DNA from: Deltaproteobacteria bacterium
GTDB taxonomy: Bacteria > Desulfobacterota > Desulfobulbia > Desulfobulbales > Desulfurivibrionaceae
NCBI GenBank assembly: GCA_013349285.1
Contig: DUZU01000011.1
Span: 1 to 64,000 of the forward strand
DNA: 64,000 nt
Reading direction: 5' to 3'
The notes beneath the pieces are model-generated. The model worked only from the letters and a program-made list of their open reading frames with translations, did no database searches and had not been told where the DNA came from. A program made the translations under genes and the position numbers. Positions 9,492 to 18,975 of this stretch are shown here, piece by piece. Numbering within the stretch: position 1 is the first letter of the stretch; every line of letters starts with the position of its first letter.

Positions 9492-11249
9492 TCATCTGCT
9501 GCGGGGCCCGGTGCGGACGTTGCCCACCTGGCCGCTGAATATCTCGTTGGTCATCTGCACCAGGGGGTCATTGGCCAAGGCGCGCCTTTCTTCCCGGGGA
9601 TTATCCCCGTCATCGCCCTGCTCGCCGTCATCCTTGACCCCCCGCACCCTGAAAACCACCTTAAAATCACGCTGAAAAAAATCCTGGGCAAATTCGTTGA
9701 TCAATTTCAGATTGTCGTGCTCCTGCATAACACTGCAATCGGAAGGATCATCAAACTTCATGACCAGTTCGCTCCCCTCATCGCGCCCCACCCCGCTCAA
9801 CCTGAGAACATGGGCCATCCAGGCCTTGCGGGACTTGACATAACCGATAAACTCATCCCAGTCCTGCCGAACCTGCTTGCCGGCAGCCCCCACCTTTTGC
9901 CCGGGCGAGCCAACCGAATGGCCGGCCGTTGTCGATCGGGGCGCAACCGGCTGCTCGAGGATCACTTCAGTTTTTTTTTGCGGGGCAACCTGCGGGGCCG
10001 ATGGATGAGGGCGGGCTCCGCCCCCCTGGGGCGCAAAGGAAGGGGCGGGTTCGGCGGTGACCGGCGGAGCCATTACCGCAGCCGGCGCGGCAGGCAAAGA
10101 AAAATCGGCGCCGGCCAGCAGCTGATCGAGCCGGGTGAGCAGATCGGCCACCGGCACGACCCGGCCGGCCTGGGTGGCCCGGATAAAGGCCATCTCCAGC
10201 ACCATTCGCGGCCGGGACGAGTACTGCATCTCCTCGACCCCCTTGAGCAGCAGATTGAAATACTGATACAGGGTTTCCTGGCTTGCGGCGGCGGCAATCT
10301 CCTTGAATTCGGCCAGTTCATGATCCGAGACATCAAGCAACTGTTCGGGCTGCTTGGCCGCCTTACAGAGCAGCAGCGACCGAAAATAGCCGAGCAGATC
10401 ATTGGCAAAGCGCTTGAGATCCATACCCGCCCCATAGCCCTTGTCGAAAATATCCAGACAACCGGCCAGATCACCGGCCAACAGAGCCCGGGCCAGCTTG
10501 GCAAAGACCTGATGATCGACCAGACCCAGAACCTGCACCACATCATCGTCGCCGACCTCGGCGCCGCCGAAGGAAAAGATCTGATCCAGCAGGCTCAGGC
10601 CGTCCCGGACACTGCCCTCGGCCTCGCGGGCAATCATCTCCAGGGATCGCTCGGAGATGCTCACCCCCTCTTGCTTGGCAATTTTACCGAAAAAAGCGAC
10701 CAGTTCGGCAAAAGCGACCCTTTTGAGCTCATAACGCTGGCAGCGGGAAAGGATGGTGATGGGAATCTTGTGCAGTTCGGTGGTGGCGAACATGAAAAAA
10801 ACATGGGCCGGCGGCTCCTCCAGGGTCTTCAACAGGGCGTTGAAGGCCTCGGTGGTGAGCATATGCACCTCATCGATGATGATGATCTTGTAGCGGCCGC
10901 TGGTCGGGAAAAATCTGATATTTTCCTTGAGTTCGCGGATCTCCTGGATGCCGCGATTGGAGGCGCCGTCGATCTCGTGGAGATCAATGGCGGTGCCGGC
11001 GGTGATCTCCTGACACGAACGGCAATTATTGCAGGGCACCTCAGCGCCGTCATGTTCACAATTCATGGCCTTGGCCATGATTCTGGCGAGGGTGGTTTTG
11101 CCGACCCCGCGCACCCCGGAAAAAAGCATGGCATGGGCGACCCGGTTACGCTGAAGGGCATTCTGCAGGGTTCGGACCACGGATTGCTGGCCCACGACAT
11201 CGGAAAAGCTCTGGGGACGCCACTTTCTGGCTAAAACAAGATAGGACAT
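9492..11249 (-). CDS. dnaX: DNA polymerase III subunits gamma/tau
   Basis: SYLVLARKWRPQSFSDVVGQQ, FSGVRGVGKTT Walker A, zinc module, DnaX domains. Confidence 0.97.
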   Translation of the reverse strand: MSYLVLARKWRPQSFSDVVGQQSVVRTLQNALQRNRVAHAMLFSGVRGVGKTTLARIMAKAMNCEHDGAEVPCNNCRSCQEITAGTAIDLHEIDGASNRGIQEIRELKENIRFFPTSGRYKIIIIDEVHMLTTEAFNALLKTLEEPPAHVFFMFATTELHKIPITILSRCQRYELKRVAFAELVAFFGKIAKQEGVSISERSLEMIAREAEGSVRDGLSLLDQIFSFGGAEVGDDDVVQVLGLVDHQVFAKLARALLAGDLAGCLDIFDKGYGAGMDLKRFANDLLGYFRSLLLCKAAKQPEQLLDVSDHELAEFKEIAAAASQETLYQYFNLLLKGVEEMQYSSRPRMVLEMAFIRATQAGRVVPVADLLTRLDQLLAGADFSLPAAPAAVMAPPVTAEPAPSFAPQGGGARPHPSAPQVAPQKKTEVILEQPVAPRSTTAGHSVGSPGQKVGAAGKQVRQDWDEFIGYVKSRKAWMAHVLRLSGVGRDEGSELVMKFDDPSDCSVMQEHDNLKLINEFAQDFFQRDFKVVFRVRGVKDDGEQGDDGDNPREERRALANDPLVQMTNEIFSGQVGNVRTGPRSR

Positions 11250-11319
11250 TTCAAGCCTTCAGTGATCTGCGTTAAGGATTCAGCCGACGGCCGCCTTAAG
11301 CTGAATGCTTAAAAAAAAT

Positions 11320-11420
11320 GATAGCCGGGCACCCTGCGGCACACAAAGTTACTCACTACCGTTGCTTCCTTCCGGACCTGGCGGAGTTCGCGAGTCTCTG
11401 TTGCGCAGGACCCGGCTATC
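11320..11420 (-). ncRNA. ffs: bacterial small signal recognition particle RNA (4.5S)
   Basis: Minus strand contains the conserved apical motif CAGGTCCGGAAGGAAGCA within a GATAGCCGGG...CCCGGCTATC closing helix. Confidence 0.95.
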
Positions 11421-11434
11421 AAAACGAAAAAAAA

Positions 11435-11520
11435 TGGCGGAGAAGGTGGGATTCGAACCCACGGTACTCGCGTACACACGCGTTCCAGGCGTGCACCTTA
11501 AGCCACTCGGTCACCTCTCC
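11435..11520 (-). tRNA. tRNA-Ser (GGA)
   Basis: Class II tRNA with long variable arm; anticodon loop CTGGAAC; encoded CCA. Confidence 0.95.
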
Positions 11521-11648
11521 GATGATTCTAAACTAGTAAATATGAGGACCGTTAACGACCCAACATACAAGTGTTCAACATTTTTTTAAAGAACAAAATA
11601 GCCAAAAGGCAAACCTTCTCGCCGGAGATCATCGAAACAAACGATTTC

Positions 11649-12107
11649 TCAACCACCCCTTCGCCGCTTAAAAAAGTCGCGCAACAGGGTGGAGCTCTCC
11701 TCGGCCAACAGACCGCCCTCCACCTTCAGCAGATGGTTGAGACGATTGTCCGATCCCACCTGGAACAGCGAGACCACCCCACCCGCTTTCGGGTCAAGGG
11801 CGCCGTAGACCAGCCGCTCAACCCTGGCATGAACCAGGGCCCCGGCACACATCACGCAGGGTTCAAGGGTCACGTAAAGGGTGGTTCCGGTCAGGCGATA
11901 GTTGCCGATCCGCTGCCCGGCCTCGCGCAGGACCAGCATTTCGGCATGCCCGCTGGGGTCACGCAATTCAATGGTCCGATTGCCGTTTTCAGCCAGGATA
12001 TTGCCGAGGCCGTCAACCAGAACCGCGCCGATGGGCACCTCGCCCCGCTCGGCCGCAAGGCTGGCCTGATCAAGGGCCAGTTCCATAAAATATTTAGCTT
12101 CGTCCAT
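11649..12107 (-). CDS. tadA: tRNA-specific adenosine deaminase
   Basis: GHAEMLVLREA and PCVMCAGA deaminase motifs; likely start at MDEAKYFMELA rather than the ORF-track start at 12275. Confidence 0.92.
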   Translation of the reverse strand: MDEAKYFMELALDQASLAAERGEVPIGAVLVDGLGNILAENGNRTIELRDPSGHAEMLVLREAGQRIGNYRLTGTTLYVTLEPCVMCAGALVHARVERLVYGALDPKAGGVVSLFQVGSDNRLNHLLKVEGGLLAEESSTLLRDFFKRRRGG

Positions 12108-12328
12108 CGACAAAGAAAGCCTATATAGCAAAGAGTTGATAAACTTGCAACAAAGGTTTTCGGATAACGGCTCAACGGCACTCCACCACGGTTCAGTGGT
12201 AAAGGATAAAGAGCAGCGCCAGCAAAACGGCGTTGCCTCACCACGAAGCACACGAAGGAGACGAAGAAAAAACAAAAAAAATCGTGCGCGCCATGGGCTT
12301 GGTCAAAAAAACCGCTGCGGCTTAGTTA

Positions 12329-13252
12329 CTAATCTTCCTTCTGCTGCCTTTTCTGCTTGTTGGCGTAGTTGGCGGCCTCCCAGCCGGCCACGCAGCCCTC
12401 GCCCACCGCCTTGGCCATCTGCCAGGGCGGCCCGGCAATATCGCCGGCCGCATAAATGCCGGCAATATTGGTCTGCTGCCTTTTATTGGTATCAATATAA
12501 GAAAAGGTATCGAGATCAAGCATGACGCCGATGGTGGTGGCAAGCTCCATGGCCCCTTTGGCGCCGAGTTCGACAAAAACCCCGTCCACCTCCAGGCTGG
12601 TGTCGTCATCAAGCAACAACCCCTGCACCGCGTTTTCTCCGGTTATCTCCTTGGGCCAGCGCCCGGCATGGACCTGCACCGAGCTCTCGGTCAATTTGGC
12701 CGCAAGCCCCTCGCCGACCTCCAGCGCCTGACAGACCAGATGAACCTCCGAGGCATAACCGGTCAGGGTAAGGGCGCCATCCACCGCGGCCGACTCATTG
12801 CCCACCACCGCCACCTTGGCATTGCGGTAGAAATTGGCATCGCAATCCACACAGTAACTCACCCCCCGGCCGGAAAGTTCTTTTTCACCCTTGACCTTTA
12901 ATTTTTTCCGGGAGGTGCCGGTGGCAAAGATCAGGGTACGGCAGAGCAACTCAGTGCCGCTTTCGATCTTAACCTTAAACAATTCATCAGCCTGATCGAC
13001 GTGCAACACATCCTCGGCAATAATCTCGGCCCCGAACCGGGTGGCCTGATCCACCGCGGTCCGCAACAGATCAGCGCCGTCGACTACCCCGTCGACACAG
13101 AGATAATTCTCCACATGGGCCCCGTAAATACTGCTGTGGGCAACCTTGCCGAGCACCACCACCGAGGCTTTTTTACGAACCGCATGCACCGCCGCCTGCA
13201 ACCCGGCGGGGCCGGCCCCGACAATCAACACATCTATTATGGTATCAGCCAT
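12329..13252 (-). CDS. NAD(P)/FAD-dependent oxidoreductase, thioredoxin reductase-like
   Basis: GAGPAGLQAAVHA FAD motif, redox-active CVDC, C-terminal GIYAAGDIAG. Confidence 0.85.
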   Translation of the reverse strand: MADTIIDVLIVGAGPAGLQAAVHAVRKKASVVVLGKVAHSSIYGAHVENYLCVDGVVDGADLLRTAVDQATRFGAEIIAEDVLHVDQADELFKVKIESGTELLCRTLIFATGTSRKKLKVKGEKELSGRGVSYCVDCDANFYRNAKVAVVGNESAAVDGALTLTGYASEVHLVCQALEVGEGLAAKLTESSVQVHAGRWPKEITGENAVQGLLLDDDTSLEVDGVFVELGAKGAMELATTIGVMLDLDTFSYIDTNKRQQTNIAGIYAAGDIAGPPWQMAKAVGEGCVAGWEAANYANKQKRQQKED

Positions 13253-13417
13253 TTCTGGACTCCTTTTTTAATAAAAATTCAGATTACAATCTTTCATTAT
13301 ATAGCGGATTCCGCCTCAAAATACCATCCCTTTCCCGCGGCCAAATAAGGCGTGGACAGATAAGAGCAAACCTTATACTATTGCCTATCCGGACAAACTC
13401 AACCTATAACTTACCCT

Positions 13418-16400
13418 ATGAAATACATCGCCGATCTCCATATCCACTCGCCCTTTTCCCGCGCCACTTCCAAGGCAAGCAACCTGGCCGGCCTTTACGC
13501 CTGGTCCAAGGTCAAGGGCATCAACGTGGTCGGCACCGGCGACTTCACCCACCCCGGCTGGTTCAGCCAGCTCAAGGAGCAGCTGGAACCCGCGGAACCC
13601 GGTCTGTTCAAACTGAAAGACGAGGCCGTGGCCAAGGCCCTGGCCGGGGTGAGCCCCGAGGATATCCCCACCCGCTTCATCCTCACCGCGGAAATCTCCA
13701 GCATCTACAAACGCCATGACCGGGTGCGCAAGGTTCATAATATCCTCTATGCCCCGGACTTCGCCTCGGTGGAGAGGCTAAACGCCAAGTTCGCCGGAAT
13801 AGGCAATATCGAGGCGGACGGCCGCCCGATCCTGGGCCTGGACTCCCGCAACCTGCTGGAGATCATGCTGAGCGAGGCGCCGGAGGGCTTTTTGGTGCCG
13901 GCCCATATCTGGACCCCGTGGTTTTCGCTGTTCGGCTCAAAATCGGGCTTTGACGCCATCGAGGATTGCTTCGGCGATCTCACCGAATATATCTTTGCCC
14001 TGGAAACCGGCCTGTCCTCCGATCCGGACATGAACCGGATGATCTCGGCCCTGGACCGCTTCGCCCTGATCTCCAACTCGGACTGCCATTCCCCGTCAAA
14101 ACTGGGGCGGGAAGCCAATATCTTTGACACCGAACTAAGCTATTACGCCCTGCGCGACGCCCTCAAGAACCCGCTGACCGGCGCCTTTAAAGGGACCATC
14201 GAGTTTTTCCCGGAAGAGGGCAAATACCATGGCGACGGCCACCGCAAATGCCAGGTTTGCCTTGAGCCCAAAGAGACCAGGGACCTTGCCGCCAAGTGCC
14301 CGGTTTGCGGCAAACCGCTCACGGTGGGGGTCCTGCACCGAGTGATGGAGCTGGCCGACCGCGAGCAGCCCTTTTACCCGGACGGCTCCCCCCAGGTAAC
14401 AAGCCTGATCCCGCTGCCCGAGGTGCTCGGGGAGATCATCGGCGCCGGGCCCGCCACCAAGGGGGTGATGACCCAGTATTGCAAGGTGATCGCCCGTTTC
14501 GGCTCCGAGTTCAACCTTTTACTCAACACCCCGATCGAAGAAATCAACCAACTCTCCCCGATCCTGGGCGAGGCGATCAAGCGGATCCGGCGAGGCCGGG
14601 TGATAAGAAAGCCCGGCTATGACGGCGAGTTCGGGGTGATCAGCGTGTTTGACGAAAACGAGCTTGCCGAGATGGCGGGCCAGATCAGCATGTTCACCGG
14701 CAAGCCGGTGCGCAAAAAAAAAAGCGCCCCGCGCCCGCCCCTGGCAATAACAAACGATGAGCCCCCAACCAGGCAAGCGCTTCCCCCCGGCCGACCCAAC
14801 CCTGAACAGCAGGCCGTGATCAGATCAACCGCGGCCAAAATTTTGGTGGCGGCGGGACCTGGCACCGGAAAGACCTTCACCCTGGTGGCCCGGATCAAAC
14901 ACCTGCTAACCAGGGACGAAATACCGCCTGAAAAAATCGTGGCCATCACCTTTACCAACCGCGCCGCCCAGGAAATGCGGGAACGACTGCTGGCCGATCT
15001 CGGCCAAACGGCGGAAAAAATCCAGGTGGCCACCTTCCACGCCTTCTGCCTGGAAAGACTGCGGGGCAAAGATCCGGAATTGGCCGTGATCGGGCCGGAA
15101 GAGCGGGCGCTGTTCATAAAAAAAATATTTGGGGAAATGGATGGCCTGGAGCGCCAGATAGTCGGCAAACAGCTTGCCGACTATCTGGAAATGGCCAATC
15201 TCGGCGAACATCCGGAGCAGACCGCCGACCCCGCTTTCAGCCAACGCTATCTGCAAGGATTGGCCGCAGCCCACGCCATCGACCTTGACCTGATTGTGCC
15301 GCGGATGGTCGAGATGATGCAGACCGATGCCGAATTCCGGCGGCGCCAAGAAGAGTCGGTGGCCTACCTTTTAGTCGATGAATTTCAGGACCTCAACCGC
15401 CCCCAGTATGAACTGGTCCTGCTTTTTTTAAAAAAATCGCGGATCTTTGCCATCGGCGACCCCAATCAGGCCATCTACGGCTTTAGGGGCAGCGACCTCA
15501 CCTTTTTCCAGCAACTCCAAGGCATGGCCGACGTAAAAACCATGCGGCTGATCCGCAACTACCGATCCGCCCCGGCCATTATCGAAGCCGCCGCCGCGGT
15601 TATCCGCCGCAACCAGCTCTGCGGCCCGACCGAATTGGTGGCCATGAGCAACCACCAGAGCGCCATCGAACTACATTCGGCGACCAGCCCCCAGGCCGAG
15701 GCGGAATTCATTGTCCAGCGGATTGAAGAATTGATGGGCGGCATCAGCAATTTCTCCATCAACAGCGGCCGGGGCGGAAACGCTGCGGCCAACCTTGGCT
15801 TCGGCGACTTTGCCATCCTGGTCCGCCTGAACCAGGTTGCCGAAGCGATCGGTCAAGCCCTGGAGCGGCGCGGGATCCCTTTTCAACAGATCGGCGCCAC
15901 CCCCTTCTACAACAAAGGCCGTCTGGCCGCCGCTTATCGGCTGCTTGAAAACACCGGCCCGGAAACCACGGTGGCCTGCTTTCTTGCCCTGTTAAAAAAT
16001 ATCAGCGGCATCGGCCCATCAACCTTAACCAGCCTGGAAGAAGCCTTGCCCCTGCGCAGCCCCGACTTTTTCCAGGCAACCGCCAAGGTGAACCTGCCGG
16101 CCGGCGCTCGGGATATCATTGCCGAAACGGGCAAGGCCCTTGCCCGCTTCCAAAGCATGGCCGCCACCAAGGGTATTGCCCCGGCCCTCACCTCGGCGAT
16201 GAAGATGCTTGGCCTTGACCCTGATCAGGAGGAGGCGGCCAGACTGCTGAGGCTGGCCGCCGCCTTTGGCGGCAATCTCACCGAGTTCCGGGCACATCTG
16301 CAACGCAACGCCCAAGCCACCGCCTATGACGAGCGGGCCGAAGCCGTCGCCCTGATGACCATGCATGGCGCCAAAGGGCTGGAATTTCCCGTGGTATTTC

Positions 16401-16669
16401 TGGCCGGCCTTGAAGAAGAGATCATCCCCTGCACCATTGCCGGACTGAACAGCGACCTGGAGGAGGAACGCCGCCTTTTTTACGTGGCCATGACCCGGGC
16501 CAAGGAAAACCTCATCCTCACCTCGGCCGCCAGCCGCACCATTTTCAACAGGATGGCAGCCTCGGAGAAATCACGCTTTATCAGCGAGATCCCAGCCAGA
16601 CTCATCCACAAGAGCGAACCGCGCCCCACAAAGAAAAAACCGCGGGCGCAACAGATAAAACTTTTTTAA
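13418..16669 (+). CDS. fusion: N-terminal PHP/endonuclease Q-like domain and C-terminal UvrD/PcrA-type DNA helicase
   Basis: N-term MKYIADLHIHSPFSRATS...GTGDFTHPGW, HSPS, CxxC-CxxC zinc module; C-term GPGTGKTFTL, VDEFQDLN, GDPNQAIYGFRG, MTMHGAKGLEFPVV, VAMTRAKENL. Confidence 0.93.
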   Translation: MKYIADLHIHSPFSRATSKASNLAGLYAWSKVKGINVVGTGDFTHPGWFSQLKEQLEPAEPGLFKLKDEAVAKALAGVSPEDIPTRFILTAEISSIYKRHDRVRKVHNILYAPDFASVERLNAKFAGIGNIEADGRPILGLDSRNLLEIMLSEAPEGFLVPAHIWTPWFSLFGSKSGFDAIEDCFGDLTEYIFALETGLSSDPDMNRMISALDRFALISNSDCHSPSKLGREANIFDTELSYYALRDALKNPLTGAFKGTIEFFPEEGKYHGDGHRKCQVCLEPKETRDLAAKCPVCGKPLTVGVLHRVMELADREQPFYPDGSPQVTSLIPLPEVLGEIIGAGPATKGVMTQYCKVIARFGSEFNLLLNTPIEEINQLSPILGEAIKRIRRGRVIRKPGYDGEFGVISVFDENELAEMAGQISMFTGKPVRKKKSAPRPPLAITNDEPPTRQALPPGRPNPEQQAVIRSTAAKILVAAGPGTGKTFTLVARIKHLLTRDEIPPEKIVAITFTNRAAQEMRERLLADLGQTAEKIQVATFHAFCLERLRGKDPELAVIGPEERALFIKKIFGEMDGLERQIVGKQLADYLEMANLGEHPEQTADPAFSQRYLQGLAAAHAIDLDLIVPRMVEMMQTDAEFRRRQEESVAYLLVDEFQDLNRPQYELVLLFLKKSRIFAIGDPNQAIYGFRGSDLTFFQQLQGMADVKTMRLIRNYRSAPAIIEAAAAVIRRNQLCGPTELVAMSNHQSAIELHSATSPQAEAEFIVQRIEELMGGISNFSINSGRGGNAAANLGFGDFAILVRLNQVAEAIGQALERRGIPFQQIGATPFYNKGRLAAAYRLLENTGPETTVACFLALLKNISGIGPSTLTSLEEALPLRSPDFFQATAKVNLPAGARDIIAETGKALARFQSMAATKGIAPALTSAMKMLGLDPDQEEAARLLRLAAAFGGNLTEFRAHLQRNAQATAYDERAEAVALMTMHGAKGLEFPVVFLAGLEEEIIPCTIAGLNSDLEEERRLFYVAMTRAKENLILTSAASRTIFNRMAASEKSRFISEIPARLIHKSEPRPTKKKPRAQQIKLF

Positions 16670-16678
16670 CTAACCGCC

Positions 16679-17179
16679 ATGACCAAAGACCATAACGATA
16701 TCCCGGCTCCCCGCACCATCAAGATCGGCAAGGCCAGTGTCGGCCTGATCGGCTTTGATGAGGCCATGAACAAGATCATGGGTAAGAAAATGACCGAGGA
16801 GGAAGCGGTTACCCATCTCTACCAATCGATCCGCGACAAAAATTATATCCCGGCCACCGCCGCCGACCTCTACCGCAAGGCCCTGCGCCAAGAGTACCGG
16901 CGCCGATGCGGTCTGAAAACCGATGAGTCACCCCCCCTAACCATCCGGGTGCTCGGCAAAAACTGCGTGAGCTGCAACCGAATGAACAGCCTGCTCTTTG
17001 AGATCTTGCAGAAGCTAAACCTGGCCGCGGACATGGAATCGGTGCATGACCCGGACGAGATATACCGCTTCGGGGTCACCCGGACCCCGGCCCTGATCAT
17101 CAACAATAGGGTGAAATGCGCGGGCCGCACTCCCTCTCCGGTTGAAATTGAGATGTGGCTGCAAGAAGAGACGCCATAA
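16679..17179 (+). CDS. thioredoxin-like-fold protein with N-terminal extension
   Basis: IRVLGKNCVSCNRMNSLLFEIL CxxC and TPALIINNRVKCAGR, small-glutaredoxin-like; starts 10 nt after the fusion gene. Confidence 0.7.
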   Translation: MTKDHNDIPAPRTIKIGKASVGLIGFDEAMNKIMGKKMTEEEAVTHLYQSIRDKNYIPATAADLYRKALRQEYRRRCGLKTDESPPLTIRVLGKNCVSCNRMNSLLFEILQKLNLAADMESVHDPDEIYRFGVTRTPALIINNRVKCAGRTPSPVEIEMWLQEETP

Positions 17180-17279
17180 CGGCCGCCAGCCAAAAAAAAT
17201 CTTGAAAAAGCAGCCAATGGCGCTAGTATGATTTAACCTTTAACCATTGAATGAAACAACCCCTGAGGAGGCTTTGATT

Positions 17280-17405
17280 ATGAGCGGCGATGATCATCAC
17301 AACGACCCACACGGATACGGCCATGATGAACCCCAGGCATGCGTGCAGGTGGGCATTATTTTTATCTGTGTCGTAGTCGCCCTGACCATCCTTTCCTTAC
17401 TGTAA
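17280..17405 (+). CDS. small (41 aa) membrane protein with His/Asp-rich N-terminus
   Basis: MSGDDHHNDPHGYGHDEPQACVQVGIIFICVVVALTILSLL*; good SD (aggagg) 8 nt upstream; absent from the ORF track because of its length. Confidence 0.6.
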   Translation: MSGDDHHNDPHGYGHDEPQACVQVGIIFICVVVALTILSLL

Positions 17406-17413
17406 CCTATCCT

Positions 17414-17476
17414 GACCAACGGGTAACAACAGCGGCAATCGAGCACCATGAATACCGGTGTTGTTACCCGTTGGTC
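17414..17476. repeat. perfect 18-bp inverted repeat with 27-nt loop
   Basis: GACCAACGGGTAACAACA at 17414-17431 and TGTTGTTACCCGTTGGTC at 17459-17476. Confidence 0.9.
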
Positions 17477-17497
17477 GAGCTTAAATATCCCCGGCGC

Positions 17498-18553
17498 ATG
17501 AACCCCTTTTCTCGACCATTTTCCCCCCGGCAACTGCGCGCCACGGTCCTGATCATCCTCTATCTCACATGGCAAACCGCCGGCTGCGCCCTGGCGGAGG
17601 AACAACAAAGCACCGAGCCCCCCTGGACCTTCAGTATATATTTTGAAAACGACCTGTTCACCGGCACCGACCGCAACTACACCAACGGCATCAAGCTTGC
17701 CCTGATCTCTCCGGATCTCAAAAAATTTGCCGACAGCGGCAAGTTGCCGGACTGGAGCCTGAAGTACGTAAAAAAGCTTCCCTTTATCAACAAACCCGAC
17801 CCGGAGTTAACCCACAAGGTTGAATTCTCTATCGGCCAAAACATGTACACCCCGGCCGACATCAGCTCCGCCGAATTGATCCCCGACGACCGCCCCTATG
17901 CGGGCTGGAGTTATTTCGGAGCCGGCTTTCACACCAAGAGCCAACGGATGATGGACACCATCGAGCTCCAATTCGGCATGGTCGGCCCTGATTCAGGCGC
18001 CGATGAAACCCAAAAATTGGTACATGAACTCCGCCGCCTGCAACGGCCGAACGGCTGGGAACACCAGCTGAAAAACGAACCGGGCTTCGCGGCCATCTAT
18101 GAACGAAAATGGCGGCTCCCGGCCATCACCAGCCCTGACCGGTGGGGCTTTGACGCCGTCGCCCATCTGGGATGCGCCCTGGGCAATGTCTACACCTATG
18201 CCAACACCGGCCTGGAGGCGCGCTTCGGCTACCACCTGCCCGATGATTTCGGGGTTACCCTGATCAGACCGGCTGGCAACACCAGATTTTCAACCAATGA
18301 TCAGCGCGGCGGCTATATCTTTGCCGCGATCAACGGTCGCGCCGTGGCCCGGGATATCTTTCTCGACGGCAACACCCTGGCCGACAGCCACCATGTTACC
18401 AAGGAACCTTTGGTCACTGATATCGCCGGCGGCGTGGCCCTTTATTTTCAGAGATTCAAAATAACCTGGACCCAACTGCTGCGAACCAAAGAATTTAAGG
18501 CGCAGCCGGATAACCACAGTTTCGGCTCAATTACCTTTTCCTTCTTTTTTTAA
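17498..18553 (+). CDS. LpxR-family (DUF2219) outer membrane lipid A deacylase-like protein
   Basis: Signal peptide, FSIYFENDLFTGTDRNYTNGIKL, PDDRPYAGW motifs, C-terminal aromatic residue. Confidence 0.8.
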   Translation: MNPFSRPFSPRQLRATVLIILYLTWQTAGCALAEEQQSTEPPWTFSIYFENDLFTGTDRNYTNGIKLALISPDLKKFADSGKLPDWSLKYVKKLPFINKPDPELTHKVEFSIGQNMYTPADISSAELIPDDRPYAGWSYFGAGFHTKSQRMMDTIELQFGMVGPDSGADETQKLVHELRRLQRPNGWEHQLKNEPGFAAIYERKWRLPAITSPDRWGFDAVAHLGCALGNVYTYANTGLEARFGYHLPDDFGVTLIRPAGNTRFSTNDQRGGYIFAAINGRAVARDIFLDGNTLADSHHVTKEPLVTDIAGGVALYFQRFKITWTQLLRTKEFKAQPDNHSFGSITFSFFF

Positions 18554-18627
18554 AAAACAAAGAAATGGTATAATATTTAAATAGAAATAATACTTACCGC
18601 TAATAATCAGCAAAAGGTGGAGGAACC

Positions 18628-18975
18628 ATGCCCCTGAGAAACTTTCCCAAAGAAGAAAAAAAATTCGAGATCCAGACCTATGAAAGACCGGAAGACGAGC
18701 AGCAGCTGCGCAACACCCATGTGGCATTTTCCGGCTCACCCCAGAAACACCCCTTCAACCCGGATAAGGTAATCCTGGTCTCCGACCCGTACAGCACCAA
18801 CACCTTCTATTATGAATTCAACACCAGCGACATCACTTACGTGGAAGAACTTGCCAACATCGTCAACATCGAAGGAGTGGTCATTCCCATGGCCAGGATC
18901 TGGGTAAAACGCAAAAGTATCGCGGTTCGCAGCACCCCGTTTATCGTGGAACACACCGTGACCAGAAATAATTAA
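18628..18975 (+). CDS. conserved protein of unknown function (115 aa)
   Basis: ORF with SD (aaaggtggagg); no domain confidently recognised. Confidence 0.65.
   Translation: MPLRNFPKEEKKFEIQTYERPEDEQQLRNTHVAFSGSPQKHPFNPDKVILVSDPYSTNTFYYEFNTSDITYVEELANIVNIEGVVIPMARIWVKRKSIAVRSTPFIVEHTVTRNN

Noticed and set aside
11305-11589. ORFs over the SRP RNA and tRNA-Ser (MAEKVGFEPT..., RRWDSNPRYSRT)
   Set aside because: Artefacts of tRNA-Ser and ffs; structural RNAs explain the sequence.
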